From NCBI RefSeq assembly GCF_020447315.1, contig NZ_JAJADQ010000018.1, positions 1-58,103 of the forward strand: a DNA stretch of 58,103 nt, read 5' to 3'. This document shows positions 8,609-19,215 of the stretch, one piece after another. The DNA is from Hymenobacter nitidus. Its GTDB lineage: Bacteria > Bacteroidota > Bacteroidia > Cytophagales > Hymenobacteraceae. The position numbers and the translations under genes were made by a program. The notes under the pieces were generated by a model. It was not told the DNA's origin and searched no databases. It worked only from the letters and a program-made list of their open reading frames with translations. Each line of letters starts with the position of its first letter. Position 1 is the stretch's first letter.

Positions 8609-8616
8609 CAAAGATA
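8609..8616 (-). promoter_or_regulatory. putative Bacteroidota -7 promoter element
   Basis: TATCTTTG on the minus strand matches the TAnnTTTG consensus, about 70 bp upstream of the T9SS-sorted protein gene. No good TTG/TTTG -33 element is at the expected distance, so the call is tentative. The rest of the 8541-8903 intergenic region has no gene I can support; a 60-codon frame at 8681 lacks any protein-like feature. Confidence 0.4.
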
Positions 8617-8903
8617 GCTTCAACAAGCAGAGGTTCCTGCTATTGAAGTTATTGACTATCGGGGATAGACAGCGCTCCAATTGGAATGGCAGCGTTGGGC
8701 TTTCTTAGAAATTTCGTTTTTCCTCTTCAGGATAGCCTTGTTGCCCATCTTCGGATGGAATAACGACCCTGGAAGAAATATTGTACAGAAAGCACTGCTT
8801 GCGAAGAAGTTGACAAGCTATATTCGCACCGAGGTATGCTTTGTTGCGTGCATTATGGAATAGTACCTCACTACTACTTTACGTGTTTACCCGCAACCTA
8901 TTG

Positions 8904-11900
8904 ATGAAACACCTTTACCATCCTGGGAAAAGTACTGCTTACTGGTCACCGTGTTCTACCGCCTGCCTCCTATTGCTGTGCAGCATCCTTTGGCTGCCAG
9001 GGCGAGCACAAACGCCAATCAACAGCCAATACCAAACAAGTCGATATGATTATTCTCCGGTCCGCCCTTCCCCCAAGGTAGCGAAGCTGGGAGAATATGG
9101 GGACATCCCGGTGAACGAATATACGGGGTTGCCAGACATCAAGATACCATTATATACCTACCAGAAGAACGGATTGGAGCTACCCATTTACCTCTCATAT
9201 CATTCCACGGGGCTACGGGTGGATGAGCGGTCCAGTGAAGTGGGATTAGGCTGGTCCTTGCATGCTGGCGGCGTCATTGGCCACACCATGTATGGCTACG
9301 ACGATAAGGGGTTTGGCGGATACGCTTCCAAAGTGCCCTTACCTTCCATGTATGAGGCTACACTAGATGCCAATCAGCTGAAAAACCTTTGTAAGGAGGT
9401 AGCTCAGTTTCAGACGCGCGATTCCGAGCCAGATGTATTCAATTATAGCTATGGGAATCAATCAGGACGATATGTGCTGGATTATATGGGGGTTCCACAC
9501 CCTACTCCCTTTCGGGATATCCGCATTAACGGAGAGACTATCACCGATGAGCAAGGCATTCGGTATGTCTACCATGGCTATTATGAGCAAACAGAAACCT
9601 TCCCTGGTAGCTATTGCGCACTGCCCCCACCGGCCTTTGGTCCAGCCAGCCGCCGTAAATTTACGTCAGCCAGCTACTTATCCGAAATTATTAGCCCCAC
9701 GAAAGACACAATCCGCCTCAGCTATATTCGAGATACTGTTCGATACTATAACCAATCTGACTTTACCATTACCCGCTTGCGGATGGCTCCCGATTGCAAG
9801 CCAGTTTATAATAATAACAACAATCCCAATTTTCAGCCCTGTGTCGAAACAACCGAGCATTACGGTTATAAGATTAATACCATCACCAGCAGTAATGGAG
9901 TAGTAGTACGGTTCTTCTACGCAAAACGGTTAGACGTGAGCAGTAGCCGCCGGCTCACTGCCATCGAAGTTAAGGACGGGACGACGACTAAGCGCTTTGA
10001 CTTCTATCAAAGCTATTTTGTGGCCCCCTCGCCGCTCACCACCAACGACCCGTTGGAACTGGAAAAACGGTATCGGTTGCGATTAGACTCTCTGCGGGAG
10101 CAAGGTCAACCCAGCCACACATTTACCTATCATAGGGCGCCCGGGGTCGATTTCCCCATCATTGGAAGCTATGCGCAGGATGTGATGGGGTATTTCAATG
10201 GCAAACCCAATACGGCGTTGGTCTCTGCTGATATGCTCGACAAAAAGCCGGTCCTGATTGAGCCCACCCCGGTGTATGGGGTCAATCGACAAATCGATAC
10301 TGTGGCCGTCAAGCACGGCATGCTGGAGCGTATCACCTATCCAACCGGAGGCACCACTAACTTAGTCTACGAGGCAAATTCCTACTTTGTCGGTAAAAAC
10401 TTCACGGTTGACAAAGACAGTTTGCTGGTTCACCTGGAAGCGAATGTGAGAAACGAGATCTACAGTGGCAATTTCGCTGAGCGATATCAACTACTCACCG
10501 TACACAAAACCACGCGGGTCCGCCTTGATTGGTCTATTAATGTTGAAAATCCAGACGACCTGCCCAGAACCAACAGCTATGTCGATATCAGACTAGAGAG
10601 CACAAATGAATCTCTTTATCCAATGCCGCCTGGTTCACGTAATTCAAAGGTTCTTACCCTGCAAGCAGGCACAACATACCGAGTAATCGCTAGTGCATCG
10701 GCAGAGACAACAGCCGGCTCACTCACTGTCAAAGTGGATGTAACAGCCTTACTTGGCGAAGATAAGTACGTTCAGAACTACCCCTTTCATGGATGCCGGA
10801 TAAAGTCTATCACAAGCAGTGGGCGAACTGCTTTTGGACAAGATATACAGACCCTGTATGGGTATAATAAATACAAACCTGGCACGGAGATAATAGGGCG
10901 GGACTCCATTGCGTCACAATCTCTAGTAGTGAGTGCTGGGGGTAGTGAAACCGGAGAATACTCTAAGAGACTGGAGCGAACACTTCAAGTAAGTGTGCCT
11001 ACTCAATACAATATATCCTGTCTCTTACAATCAGGACCTAGTTTGACCGCTACTTTCTCAGTATCAATAGTTGATACGAAAAGAAGCTTTAACAATACCC
11101 TCTTTAGCACAACAGAAACGGGAGATTCTCAACCATTTATCCTGCAGCCAGGTGTTTACCGTCTAACTGCCTCAGTGCAGGACAGGGAAAGTCCGGTTCT
11201 ACTGCAAATAGAACTGACTGCAAGAACAATCATTGGAAGCTACACACCGGAAGTATTTACTCTGACCAATGAGTCCAGTGGCTATATTTTATATCAGCCA
11301 CAACTGCAATATGATAAGCTCATTCGAGAAGCTATCTCCTTGGCGGATCCTGATCCCAATGGCTCAGTAGACCCTAGTGCTCCAAGTGTCAGGTACGTGT
11401 TTTGTGCCTATGACGTGTTGGCCCAAAGCCCGATTAACCCAGTAGGCAGCATTCACGGGGGCAATATTGCTTACTCACACGTCCAGGTATTCCAAAAAGC
11501 TGCTACGACGGATCTGCGGACGGATTACGTATACTCCTCAGCTCCTGACCGGGACGTCCACATCGAAACGCCCTTTCCACCACCCACCTCCTTTGACTGG
11601 CAACGGGGACAATTACTGAAGAAAATCAGCTTTGTTAAAGAGAAGCAGGCCTATACACCCGTGCAAATTATACGCAGCACCTATAGCTCATTCTTTGAAC
11701 CTCATCTACTGCGAGACTCCGTCTTCTTATCAACCTACCATCACCTGACCCTGATTCCGGCCTACCGCATACTCATGGTTGGGGCCGAGAATCCTCCGAT
11801 TACTGGCATTTTTCATTATTTCCCTTATCAGTATATCTCCGCGTTTTCCTATTTGCAACGGGAAAGCACCACGATGGTGGGAGCCACAGGGGACAGTTTA

Positions 11901-12968
11901 ACGACAACCAAGATCTTCACCTACGGCAGCCCTAACCACACACAGCCGACTATCGTCAAAACCGTGACGAGCGGCCGGGATACAGTAGTCAACTATCTCA
12001 GCTACCCGGCTGACTATGCCCTTCAGGCAGTTACGCCTACTGCTGATAGCCGGCTCCGGGCCCTGCGCCGGTTACAGGAGTACCACATTCAAACGCCTGT
12101 TATCGAGAACCGGACCGCCGTGATTCCGGCTGGCGGAACGGCCGCCCAGACCGTGCGCAGCTCCCTGCTGCAGTATCAACTGGTCAACCAGGTTCCGCTC
12201 GTCAGCAGGGTCCTGGAGTGGAAGACTGACCGTCCCCGCCTTTTGAGCCCATTGGTAGCCACGTCCACTACCTGGCAGCAGGACCCCGGTTACCACGTCA
12301 AAGAGGAGGTTGTCTATACCCCTGAATACAGCGTAGCATCGCTGCGGAAGACCGGAGGGCTACCCACCAGCTTTGTGCGGGATCAAGACCAGGAAGTAAT
12401 TGCCAGCGTGCAAAATGCAACGCTGGCCCAGAGTGCCTTTACCAGTTTCGAAACGGGAGCCACCGGGTCCTGGGACTACGATGAACGGCCAACCGGGGGA
12501 GCCCGGATCGCCACGGCGCGTACCGGGAAATACGGCTACCACCTGTCCGTTGGCGCGCAGCCGATTGCACGGACTGGTTTGCCCAGTGGAGACTATATGC
12601 TTGTCTTCTGGGCGACTGCCCCGCCCCGTGTCGTAGTCAACGGTACTCAGCGCCCCGCCGCGGAGCTACAGCTCGTGGCGCAGGGACCGGGGAGCTGGCG
12701 GCAGTACAGCCAGCGACTCTCGGCTGCTACCGCCGTTCAGCTACAGGCCAATGGCCCGGCACTGACCCTCGACGAGCTTCGCCTGTATCCGGTCGGGGCC
12801 CAGATGAGCAGCTATACGTTTACTTCCCTCCTCGGCATTACCTCCGCTACGACGCCCGACGGGCGCCTGATGACCTACGAGTATGATGCGCAGGGCCGTT
12901 TGCGTCGCGTGCGCGATGAGCAGGGGCGGATTCTGACGCAGCAGCAGTACCAGTACGCCCGCCCCTAA
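8904..12968 (+). CDS. RHS/YD-repeat-associated secreted protein, SpvB-like, first gene of the Rhs operon
   Basis: 1354 residues. The ATG at 8904 starts a signal peptide (hydrophobic stretch about residues 18-33, end GRAQ); an earlier in-frame start at 8841 would add 21 residues in front. Residues of about 45-115 hold the motif seen in Bacteroidota YD-repeat partners (GEYGDIPVNEYTGLPDIKIP, then SYHSTGLRVDE and VGLGWSL), related to SpvB. The middle is mostly beta-strand. The C-terminus has YD repeats (TYEYDAQGRLRRVRDEQGRI). It ends 43 bp before the Rhs toxin gene. By family habit it should help form or secrete the Rhs shell, which is inference. Confidence 0.8.
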   Translation: MKHLYHPGKSTAYWSPCSTACLLLLCSILWLPGRAQTPINSQYQTSRYDYSPVRPSPKVAKLGEYGDIPVNEYTGLPDIKIPLYTYQKNGLELPIYLSYHSTGLRVDERSSEVGLGWSLHAGGVIGHTMYGYDDKGFGGYASKVPLPSMYEATLDANQLKNLCKEVAQFQTRDSEPDVFNYSYGNQSGRYVLDYMGVPHPTPFRDIRINGETITDEQGIRYVYHGYYEQTETFPGSYCALPPPAFGPASRRKFTSASYLSEIISPTKDTIRLSYIRDTVRYYNQSDFTITRLRMAPDCKPVYNNNNNPNFQPCVETTEHYGYKINTITSSNGVVVRFFYAKRLDVSSSRRLTAIEVKDGTTTKRFDFYQSYFVAPSPLTTNDPLELEKRYRLRLDSLREQGQPSHTFTYHRAPGVDFPIIGSYAQDVMGYFNGKPNTALVSADMLDKKPVLIEPTPVYGVNRQIDTVAVKHGMLERITYPTGGTTNLVYEANSYFVGKNFTVDKDSLLVHLEANVRNEIYSGNFAERYQLLTVHKTTRVRLDWSINVENPDDLPRTNSYVDIRLESTNESLYPMPPGSRNSKVLTLQAGTTYRVIASASAETTAGSLTVKVDVTALLGEDKYVQNYPFHGCRIKSITSSGRTAFGQDIQTLYGYNKYKPGTEIIGRDSIASQSLVVSAGGSETGEYSKRLERTLQVSVPTQYNISCLLQSGPSLTATFSVSIVDTKRSFNNTLFSTTETGDSQPFILQPGVYRLTASVQDRESPVLLQIELTARTIIGSYTPEVFTLTNESSGYILYQPQLQYDKLIREAISLADPDPNGSVDPSAPSVRYVFCAYDVLAQSPINPVGSIHGGNIAYSHVQVFQKAATTDLRTDYVYSSAPDRDVHIETPFPPPTSFDWQRGQLLKKISFVKEKQAYTPVQIIRSTYSSFFEPHLLRDSVFLSTYHHLTLIPAYRILMVGAENPPITGIFHYFPYQYISAFSYLQRESTTMVGATGDSLTTTKIFTYGSPNHTQPTIVKTVTSGRDTVVNYLSYPADYALQAVTPTADSRLRALRRLQEYHIQTPVIENRTAVIPAGGTAAQTVRSSLLQYQLVNQVPLVSRVLEWKTDRPRLLSPLVATSTTWQQDPGYHVKEEVVYTPEYSVASLRKTGGLPTSFVRDQDQEVIASVQNATLAQSAFTSFETGATGSWDYDERPTGGARIATARTGKYGYHLSVGAQPIARTGLPSGDYMLVFWATAPPRVVVNGTQRPAAELQLVAQGPGSWRQYSQRLSAATAVQLQANGPALTLDELRLYPVGAQMSSYTFTSLLGITSATTPDGRLMTYEYDAQGRLRRVRDEQGRILTQQQYQYARP

Positions 12969-13011
12969 GCTGGCGGCGCCTCCTCCTTCGACTACTATAG
13001 CAAGTGCTCCT

Positions 13012-16000
13012 ATGCGTGACCGTTACGCTGCATACCCCTTTCTGCTCGTTTTCCTGTTCTTGTTCGGGGGCTTTCGTCCGCAGGCGCGGGCCCAATCCCA
13101 GGGCCTGGTGCCGGACTCCACGGAGGTGCGTGTCCTGCGCCAGCTTTACGCTAAGACGCGCGGCAGCGCGTGGCTCACACAGACAAACTGGCTTGAGGGA
13201 ACCACGCTGGATGCCGTGGCTACCTGGCACGGAGTCACCGTCGTGGCGGGAGACATCTGGGCTATCCACCTACCCAACAACCGCCTGCAGGGGCCCTTAC
13301 CAGCTAGCCTGGGCCTGCTGGCCAATCTGCGGGAGCTAGACCTGAGTTACAACCAGCTGCAAGGCGCTTTGCCTACTTCGCTGGGGCAACTCCTCCGGCT
13401 TCGAACGCTGGTGCTGAGCCATAATACGTTTACCGGCATCATACCCAAAGTGCTCGGCACCGTGCAGTCCTTGGAGCAGCTACAGCTTAACCACAACCGG
13501 TTAGAAGGCTCCCTGCCAGGCAGCCTGTGGTCGATTCCCTACCTGCGTCGTCTGGATGTAAGCTATAACCAGCTCAAGGGTACCGTACCCGACAGCGCGG
13601 GCGGACAACCCGTGCTCTATGTGCTCTTACTCCAGCACAATCAGTTTACCGGGCCGCTGCCTGCCTCCCTGGGGCAGGTGACCAGCCTGGCCATCCTGGA
13701 CCTTTCCGAAAACCGGCTATCCGGGAAGCTACCCACGGCTTGGAGCACCCTCTCCAATCTGGCTAACCTGTACCTGAGTCATAACCAGTTAGCAGGAGAA
13801 ATACCAAAAGCATGGGAGAACATGCGGGGCTTGCAACAGCTTTCGCTTGACCATAATCAGCTGGAAGGCTCGGTTCCTGCCGAGCTTAAGCGTATCCCTA
13901 CGTTGTACGGGCTGGTGCTGCATCACAACAAGTTCACATACCTGCCCAGTTGGGCGGGTACCTCCCTGGCCTTGCTAGATGTGCGCGACAACTACCTGGC
14001 CTTTAACAGTATCGAGCCCAATTTCTCAGCTACTGGCACCAGCATTGTCCCCTCTTTCTCGTTTACCCCGCAACGTATTCTGCCGCCCGATACGCTCCAG
14101 AATTGCCTGGTAGGCAGTCAGCGCAGCCTGCATCGTGGCATGAAAGGCACGGGCCTGCTCTACCAGTGGGAACGCCAGCTGGGCGCGGTGTGGATCGAGG
14201 TAGCGGCCCCAAACGACAGCACGCTTCAGCTTTCGCCCGTGACGGCAAGCATGGAAGGCAACTACCGCGTTCGGGTCACGCATCCCAAGGTCACAACATC
14301 CTATGGGGCGGCGATCCCCTTGTACACGCGCACGACGTATGTCGATGTGCTGCCATATGCACCGCTGGCGTTAAATGAACCCAAGGACACCGGGTGTCCG
14401 CCGCTAACCCTGCTTCCGGCGCTGGTGGTCGCCTCGCGGCCGGCCACGAGTGCCGACTCGGTGAACTACGTGCGGACCTATACGGCGCGGGCCGCTTACA
14501 CAGATTCGACCCTGCTGGCCCAGGCTCCGGTTGATTCCGTGCAGATCTCCACGGCTTACCTCGATGGCCTGGGGCGGGTGGTACAAACGGTGATACAGCA
14601 AGAATCCCCGAATAAGCGCGACATCGTTCAGCCCATCGCCTACGACGCGCTCGGCCGGCAGGAAAAAGAGTATCTGCCCTACACTGCCACTCCCAACGCG
14701 GTACGGAAGGAAAAAGCAGGCGGCTACCGGGGCGATGCCTTGCACGAGCAGTACCAGTTCTACGTCGCCCCGACGGGGAGCTGGCCCAGCACGCAGGTGG
14801 CGTACAGCAAAAAAGCCTTTGAGCCTTCCCCGCTCAACCGGGTCACCGCGCAGGGATCGGCAGGAGAAGCCTGGAATCTGGATGCCCTGGACAGTCATGC
14901 CGTGGTTCTTTTCGAGCGTCCCACGACGGCGCGCGACACAGTTTATCGGTGGGCACCGGGCTTTGGCAACAATCATGAAGATCTGCTTCCTCGGCAGCCC
15001 TACGCACCGGGCGAACTCTGGTCTACGCTCACGCGGGATGAACAATGGCACCTGAGCCAGAGCTTTACGGACAAGCAGGGCCGGGTGGTGCTCAAGCAAG
15101 TGGCCGAGCACATCACGGCCCGCGACACCAGCTGGCTGAAAACCTACTACGTCTACGACGAGTTTGACCGCTTGCGGGCCGTGCTCCCACCGCTGGCCGT
15201 GCAGCGGATTCGCCGCAACAACTTGCAAGTCACGGGGGCAGGGGTAGAGCGGCTACTGTTTCGCTACAACTACGATGACCAGGGCCGCTTAATCGCCAAG
15301 CGCATCCCGGACCAGGACGGCTACACCTACAGCGTCTATGATGGCTTGGACCGTCCTGTTCTTACGCAGGATGTTGCTCAGCGAAGCCGCAGTGAATGGG
15401 TGGCCACCAAGTATGACGCCCTGGGGCGCGTGGCGTATACGGCCCTGATCCGCCGGCCCGGTAGTGAGCGGGATATGCTGCAAGCCCAGGCCAGCCAGGA
15501 CACGACTCATTGGGAGAATCCCAGCGCCACCCGCTTGCTGGAGCGGGCCTACTACACCAACCGGAGTTACCCCACCTTGACCAGTGGTGATCAACTGCTC
15601 AGCATCGCCTATTACGACACGTACGATTATAACCAGGATGGTGTCACTGATGCGGATGCGGCGTACGTGCCCGCCACCGAGCAACAGCTAGGAGGGAAAG
15701 TGCCCGTTGCCGACACGCGGGTAACCGGACTGGCGACCCGTAGTGAGACCCGTGTGCTGGGCACGCCCATGGCCAGCAACGGTGCCTGGCTCACAAGCAC
15801 GAGCTTTTTCGATGAGAAGCAACGGCTCATTCAGGTTGTAAGCACCAACGCACGGGGAGGTCAGGATGTGGTCAGCAGCCGGTATGACTTTGCCGGCAAA
15901 GTCCGGGGGACGTATACGGTCCATACCGATCCCAGGCACGAGGCGATTACCGTGCAGGAGAAACCAACCTACGACCATGCCGGACGGGTCTTATCTACCA

Positions 16001-18585
16001 CGCAGGCCCTCAACGGTGGGGCGGCGGTGCCGCTGGCCCAACATACCTATAACGAGATAGGGCAGCTGGAGAAAAAGGTGTTGGGGAACGCGTTGCAAAC
16101 CGTTGACTACCGCTATAATATCCGGGGCTGGCTCACCCAGTTGAATAACCCGGATCAGGCGCAGACCGACGATCTGTGGAGCATGTCGCTGCACTACGAC
16201 TGTGGCTTTACCACGCGGGAATACAACGGGAATATCGCCGGGCAGCGGTGGCGCAGCAAGTCGGATAACATCGAGCGGGCCTATGGCTACCGGTACGACA
16301 GCCTGAACCGGGTGCTGCAGGGCGACTTCGTCGCCAAAGGCCTGAACGCGACCACCTGGGAGGCCGAGCGCGGTAACTACCGCTTCTGGGCCGCCAGCTA
16401 CGACGCGAATGGCAACCTGCTCAGCCTGCGCCGTCGGGGACTCCTGCAGGAAGCGACCCGCACGACACCCCGGCAGTATGGGGTGACGGATAACATCCGC
16501 TACCGCTATGCGCCGGCCACCTTGAGCGAGCCGGTCAGCAACCGATTACTGCGGGTGGACGAGTTAGCCCCGGCCGCGGCGGCGCCGGCAGCCGGGCAGC
16601 CGGCTCGACCTGACTTCCAGGATGGAGCGACCAGTGGCAGTACCCAGGCGGATTACACCTACGATGCCGCGGGCTCTCTGACCAGTGATCGGAACAAAGG
16701 CATTACGGCCATTCGCTATAATCACCTGCGTTTGCCCGAAGCCATTCGTTTTGCGACAGGAGACTCGCTGCTCTACCGCTATACAGCCAGTGGGCAGAAG
16801 GTCGCCAAGGTCGCCTATGCCGTGGGCAAGCCCCAGGTGCAGACCGATTACGCGGGTGCCTGGCAGTACGAGAAGGATTCGCTCCGCTGGCTCAACCACA
16901 GTGAAGGGCGCCTGCTGCGGTTTGAAACCCGCAATGTGATTGGCCAGCCCGTGGTGCGCTACAGCTACGAATATACGCTGAAGGACCACCTGGGGAATTT
17001 GCGGGTAGCCTTCCGTGAGGGAGTGATCGATACGGATACGGCCACATTGGAACCGGTAACGGCCGCCCGCGAACGGCGCCTCTTTGACGCTGCGTCAGTG
17101 TCGGCACCTGTGGCACGGGAGACGAGTGAAGCACGCACGGGAAGATTTGCGGCCGTCCTGAATGCAGCGGGCACCTCGCTGCACCCGCCGACGCCCCTTG
17201 GCCCATTCAAGCAGATCGCCGTCGCGAAGGGCGATGCTGTGCAGGTCAAGGCTTATGCCCATTATCTCCAGCCCAAGCAGCAATCCAACTGGACGTTTAC
17301 CCTGGCGGGATTTGTGGCAGGGTTACTACAGCCCGCCCCATTGTCCCCCACGACGGGGCCTGACGTGAGCGGTAAGCTAAAAGTCTTGCCCTTGTTGAAC
17401 GTGGCGCTGAACTCCTCCATCATTGAGGCCCTGAGACAGTTTCCCGATGGCGTTCCGCAAGCCTATGTCCGCCTCCTAGTCTTCAATCAGGACTCGGTGC
17501 CCATTGCGGAGGTAACGCAACAGATCAGCATTCTGGCGCAGACCGAGCACGAGGTATTAATGATAGACATTCCACCCCTGGAACAGGCCGGGTATGTGCA
17601 GGTGTATGTGGCCAATGAGAGTGATACGGACGTGTACTTTGATGATATTGAGGTCACCCATCATCAGGGGCTACAAGTACAGGAGAATCACTACGATCCG
17701 TTTGGGCTGGACTTAGTTGGCGTTAGTAAGTCAGCTACCCCTGAGAATAAGTATAGCTGGAATGGAAAGGAGAAGCAGAGCGAATTTGGCCTGAACTGGC
17801 ACGATCACGGCTGGCGCTTTTATGATCCGGCTCTGGGGCGCTGGGTCGTCAGTGACCCCGATGCCGAGGAGGCAGATCAGGAAAGTTGGGGTACTTACCA
17901 GTTTGGCTTAGATAATGCCGTTCGTTATAATGACTTAGATGGACGGCAGGCAGGGCCAGGGGATGAAATTCCAACAGTTGCAGGAGCATTTGTTGATTTT
18001 TCTGCTTCTGTTGCTAATCTGGTCCTGAGTACATGGGCTTATGCAACCGGTTCATCAACTAAGCTTCAGGCACAGGTTGACAATTTTCAAGTTCACTATG
18101 AGACGGTACCAGTTGGTGGTGTAAAGCAGGAGGCAAAATCGTTTGGATTAGATGCTCTTAACGTTGCATTGAATGTTATGCCAACTGGCAAGGCTGGCGC
18201 CGGTCGCATGTTAGAAGATGCCACACGACGTGTTGTTGCTACTGAGGTAGCCACAGGTGCTAAAGCAACCAAATTAATTGGACCAGCCGGTGATCCAGGA
18301 GCTGTTGTAACAAAACAAATACCTAAAGGGTACAAAGCTGTACCCGCAGGTAAAAATAATGAAGGCACTAGCTTTCAATTATCAGACCCAAAGAAGCCAA
18401 ACAGCAATCCTAATAGCACGGTGAGGGTAATGCCTGGCAATAAAAACAGCCCGCATCCAGAACAACAAGTTCCATATGTTAAACAAGTAAAAAACGGTCA
18501 ACAATTAGATGCACAAGGCAATCGTTTGCCAAGTGGGAATGTCGGCCCTGCTCACATACCAAGAGACTCTTTTATATTTAGATAA
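13012..18585 (+). CDS. LRR-Rhs polymorphic toxin
   Basis: 1857 residues. Order: signal peptide (1-28, ending ARAQ); about a dozen plant-type leucine-rich repeats (about 70-330, pattern LxLSxNxLxGxLPxSLGxLxxL); an Ig-like segment (about 345-435); a DUF6443-like N-cap (about 485-600, TAYLDGLGRVVQTVIQQ); YD repeats (about 630-1310); and an RHS core-associated domain (about 1555-1645, ending GRWVVSDPDAEEADQ ... YNDLDGRQ). After residue 1646 composition turns AT-rich, as expected of an exchanged toxin tip. The last 90 residues (VRVMPGNKNSPHPEQQVPYV ... AHIPRDSFIFR) resemble small nuclease-type tips but I cannot name the family. LRRs may bind target cells (inference). Confidence 0.85.
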   Translation: MRDRYAAYPFLLVFLFLFGGFRPQARAQSQGLVPDSTEVRVLRQLYAKTRGSAWLTQTNWLEGTTLDAVATWHGVTVVAGDIWAIHLPNNRLQGPLPASLGLLANLRELDLSYNQLQGALPTSLGQLLRLRTLVLSHNTFTGIIPKVLGTVQSLEQLQLNHNRLEGSLPGSLWSIPYLRRLDVSYNQLKGTVPDSAGGQPVLYVLLLQHNQFTGPLPASLGQVTSLAILDLSENRLSGKLPTAWSTLSNLANLYLSHNQLAGEIPKAWENMRGLQQLSLDHNQLEGSVPAELKRIPTLYGLVLHHNKFTYLPSWAGTSLALLDVRDNYLAFNSIEPNFSATGTSIVPSFSFTPQRILPPDTLQNCLVGSQRSLHRGMKGTGLLYQWERQLGAVWIEVAAPNDSTLQLSPVTASMEGNYRVRVTHPKVTTSYGAAIPLYTRTTYVDVLPYAPLALNEPKDTGCPPLTLLPALVVASRPATSADSVNYVRTYTARAAYTDSTLLAQAPVDSVQISTAYLDGLGRVVQTVIQQESPNKRDIVQPIAYDALGRQEKEYLPYTATPNAVRKEKAGGYRGDALHEQYQFYVAPTGSWPSTQVAYSKKAFEPSPLNRVTAQGSAGEAWNLDALDSHAVVLFERPTTARDTVYRWAPGFGNNHEDLLPRQPYAPGELWSTLTRDEQWHLSQSFTDKQGRVVLKQVAEHITARDTSWLKTYYVYDEFDRLRAVLPPLAVQRIRRNNLQVTGAGVERLLFRYNYDDQGRLIAKRIPDQDGYTYSVYDGLDRPVLTQDVAQRSRSEWVATKYDALGRVAYTALIRRPGSERDMLQAQASQDTTHWENPSATRLLERAYYTNRSYPTLTSGDQLLSIAYYDTYDYNQDGVTDADAAYVPATEQQLGGKVPVADTRVTGLATRSETRVLGTPMASNGAWLTSTSFFDEKQRLIQVVSTNARGGQDVVSSRYDFAGKVRGTYTVHTDPRHEAITVQEKPTYDHAGRVLSTTQALNGGAAVPLAQHTYNEIGQLEKKVLGNALQTVDYRYNIRGWLTQLNNPDQAQTDDLWSMSLHYDCGFTTREYNGNIAGQRWRSKSDNIERAYGYRYDSLNRVLQGDFVAKGLNATTWEAERGNYRFWAASYDANGNLLSLRRRGLLQEATRTTPRQYGVTDNIRYRYAPATLSEPVSNRLLRVDELAPAAAAPAAGQPARPDFQDGATSGSTQADYTYDAAGSLTSDRNKGITAIRYNHLRLPEAIRFATGDSLLYRYTASGQKVAKVAYAVGKPQVQTDYAGAWQYEKDSLRWLNHSEGRLLRFETRNVIGQPVVRYSYEYTLKDHLGNLRVAFREGVIDTDTATLEPVTAARERRLFDAASVSAPVARETSEARTGRFAAVLNAAGTSLHPPTPLGPFKQIAVAKGDAVQVKAYAHYLQPKQQSNWTFTLAGFVAGLLQPAPLSPTTGPDVSGKLKVLPLLNVALNSSIIEALRQFPDGVPQAYVRLLVFNQDSVPIAEVTQQISILAQTEHEVLMIDIPPLEQAGYVQVYVANESDTDVYFDDIEVTHHQGLQVQENHYDPFGLDLVGVSKSATPENKYSWNGKEKQSEFGLNWHDHGWRFYDPALGRWVVSDPDAEEADQESWGTYQFGLDNAVRYNDLDGRQAGPGDEIPTVAGAFVDFSASVANLVLSTWAYATGSSTKLQAQVDNFQVHYETVPVGGVKQEAKSFGLDALNVALNVMPTGKAGAGRMLEDATRRVVATEVATGAKATKLIGPAGDPGAVVTKQIPKGYKAVPAGKNNEGTSFQLSDPKKPNSNPNSTVRVMPGNKNSPHPEQQVPYVKQVKNGQQLDAQGNRLPSGNVGPAHIPRDSFIFR

Positions 18586-18586
18586 T

Positions 18587-18952
18587 ATGGATGAATTTAC
18601 TGCTTGGAAACAGATGGTTTACAATGCTATATTTAGCATAGCAGACCTTGATTTTCAAAAAAATGCTTGGTTTAATAACGCATCAGAGCTGTCTTCATCT
18701 TTTGTTGAGACTATTAGCATACTTTATGATGACTCTTTTTTTGTTAAGTTCTTAGAGGCTGACAGCTGGAAGTTTTTAAAGCTTAGTAATAAACTTCATG
18801 AAGAAATGAGTGCTCTAAAGAATATGATTGATGCCTATAATGAACCTGAGAGCCATAAGGCCATATTAGAAGACCCTAATTGGCTTGCTATTGTGTTTCA
18901 AGCTCGAAAAGTAATTCTCTTATTTGACGAGGAAATCAAGTATAAAGGATAA
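18587..18952 (+). CDS. probable immunity protein for the Rhs toxin
   Basis: 121 residues, acidic and helical, no signal peptide, AT-rich like the toxin tip. It starts one base after the Rhs stop codon, so translation is almost certainly coupled. Position, size and base composition are those of polymorphic-toxin immunity genes; the sequence itself matches no immunity family that I recognise. It should bind and neutralise the C-terminal toxin in the cytoplasm. A strong terminator follows 80 bp downstream. Confidence 0.7.
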   Translation: MDEFTAWKQMVYNAIFSIADLDFQKNAWFNNASELSSSFVETISILYDDSFFVKFLEADSWKFLKLSNKLHEEMSALKNMIDAYNEPESHKAILEDPNWLAIVFQARKVILLFDEEIKYKG

Positions 18953-19028
18953 ATTATAAAAGGAATACTTCTTTTTAACTACTCAGCATTGAAATAGCAG
19001 ATAGAGCACCTTTGATAGTCGTGAACAA

Positions 19029-19066
19029 ACAGAATCCCCGGCCAGATGGTCGGAGATTCTGTTTTT
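19029..19066 (+). terminator. terminator of the Rhs operon
   Basis: Hairpin with arms ACAGAATCcCCG (19029-19040) and CGGaGATTCTGT (19051-19062), one internal mismatch, ten-base loop, then five T. It ends the transcript of the two Rhs genes and the immunity gene. Confidence 0.85.
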
Positions 19067-19215
19067 GTATTGTGGTAAAGAAAGCAGAGAAAAGAGAGTG
19101 AATCTCTTTTTTAACGGGTTTGCGAAAAGGTTAATATGTTCACAATTGTGACATAAGGTCTAGTCCTTGTTCGCTAAGTTATGCCTATGTCGCAGCTACT
19201 CCTACTAATCACTCA

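Noticed and set aside
8681..8863. 60-codon frame before the first Rhs gene
   Set aside because: Lies in the divergent promoter region and has no protein-like features beyond hydrophobic runs.
14404..15228. Long open frame of 274 codons antisense to the Rhs gene
   Set aside because: It lies wholly within a strongly supported gene with clear YD repeats; a codon-bias shadow in GC-rich DNA.
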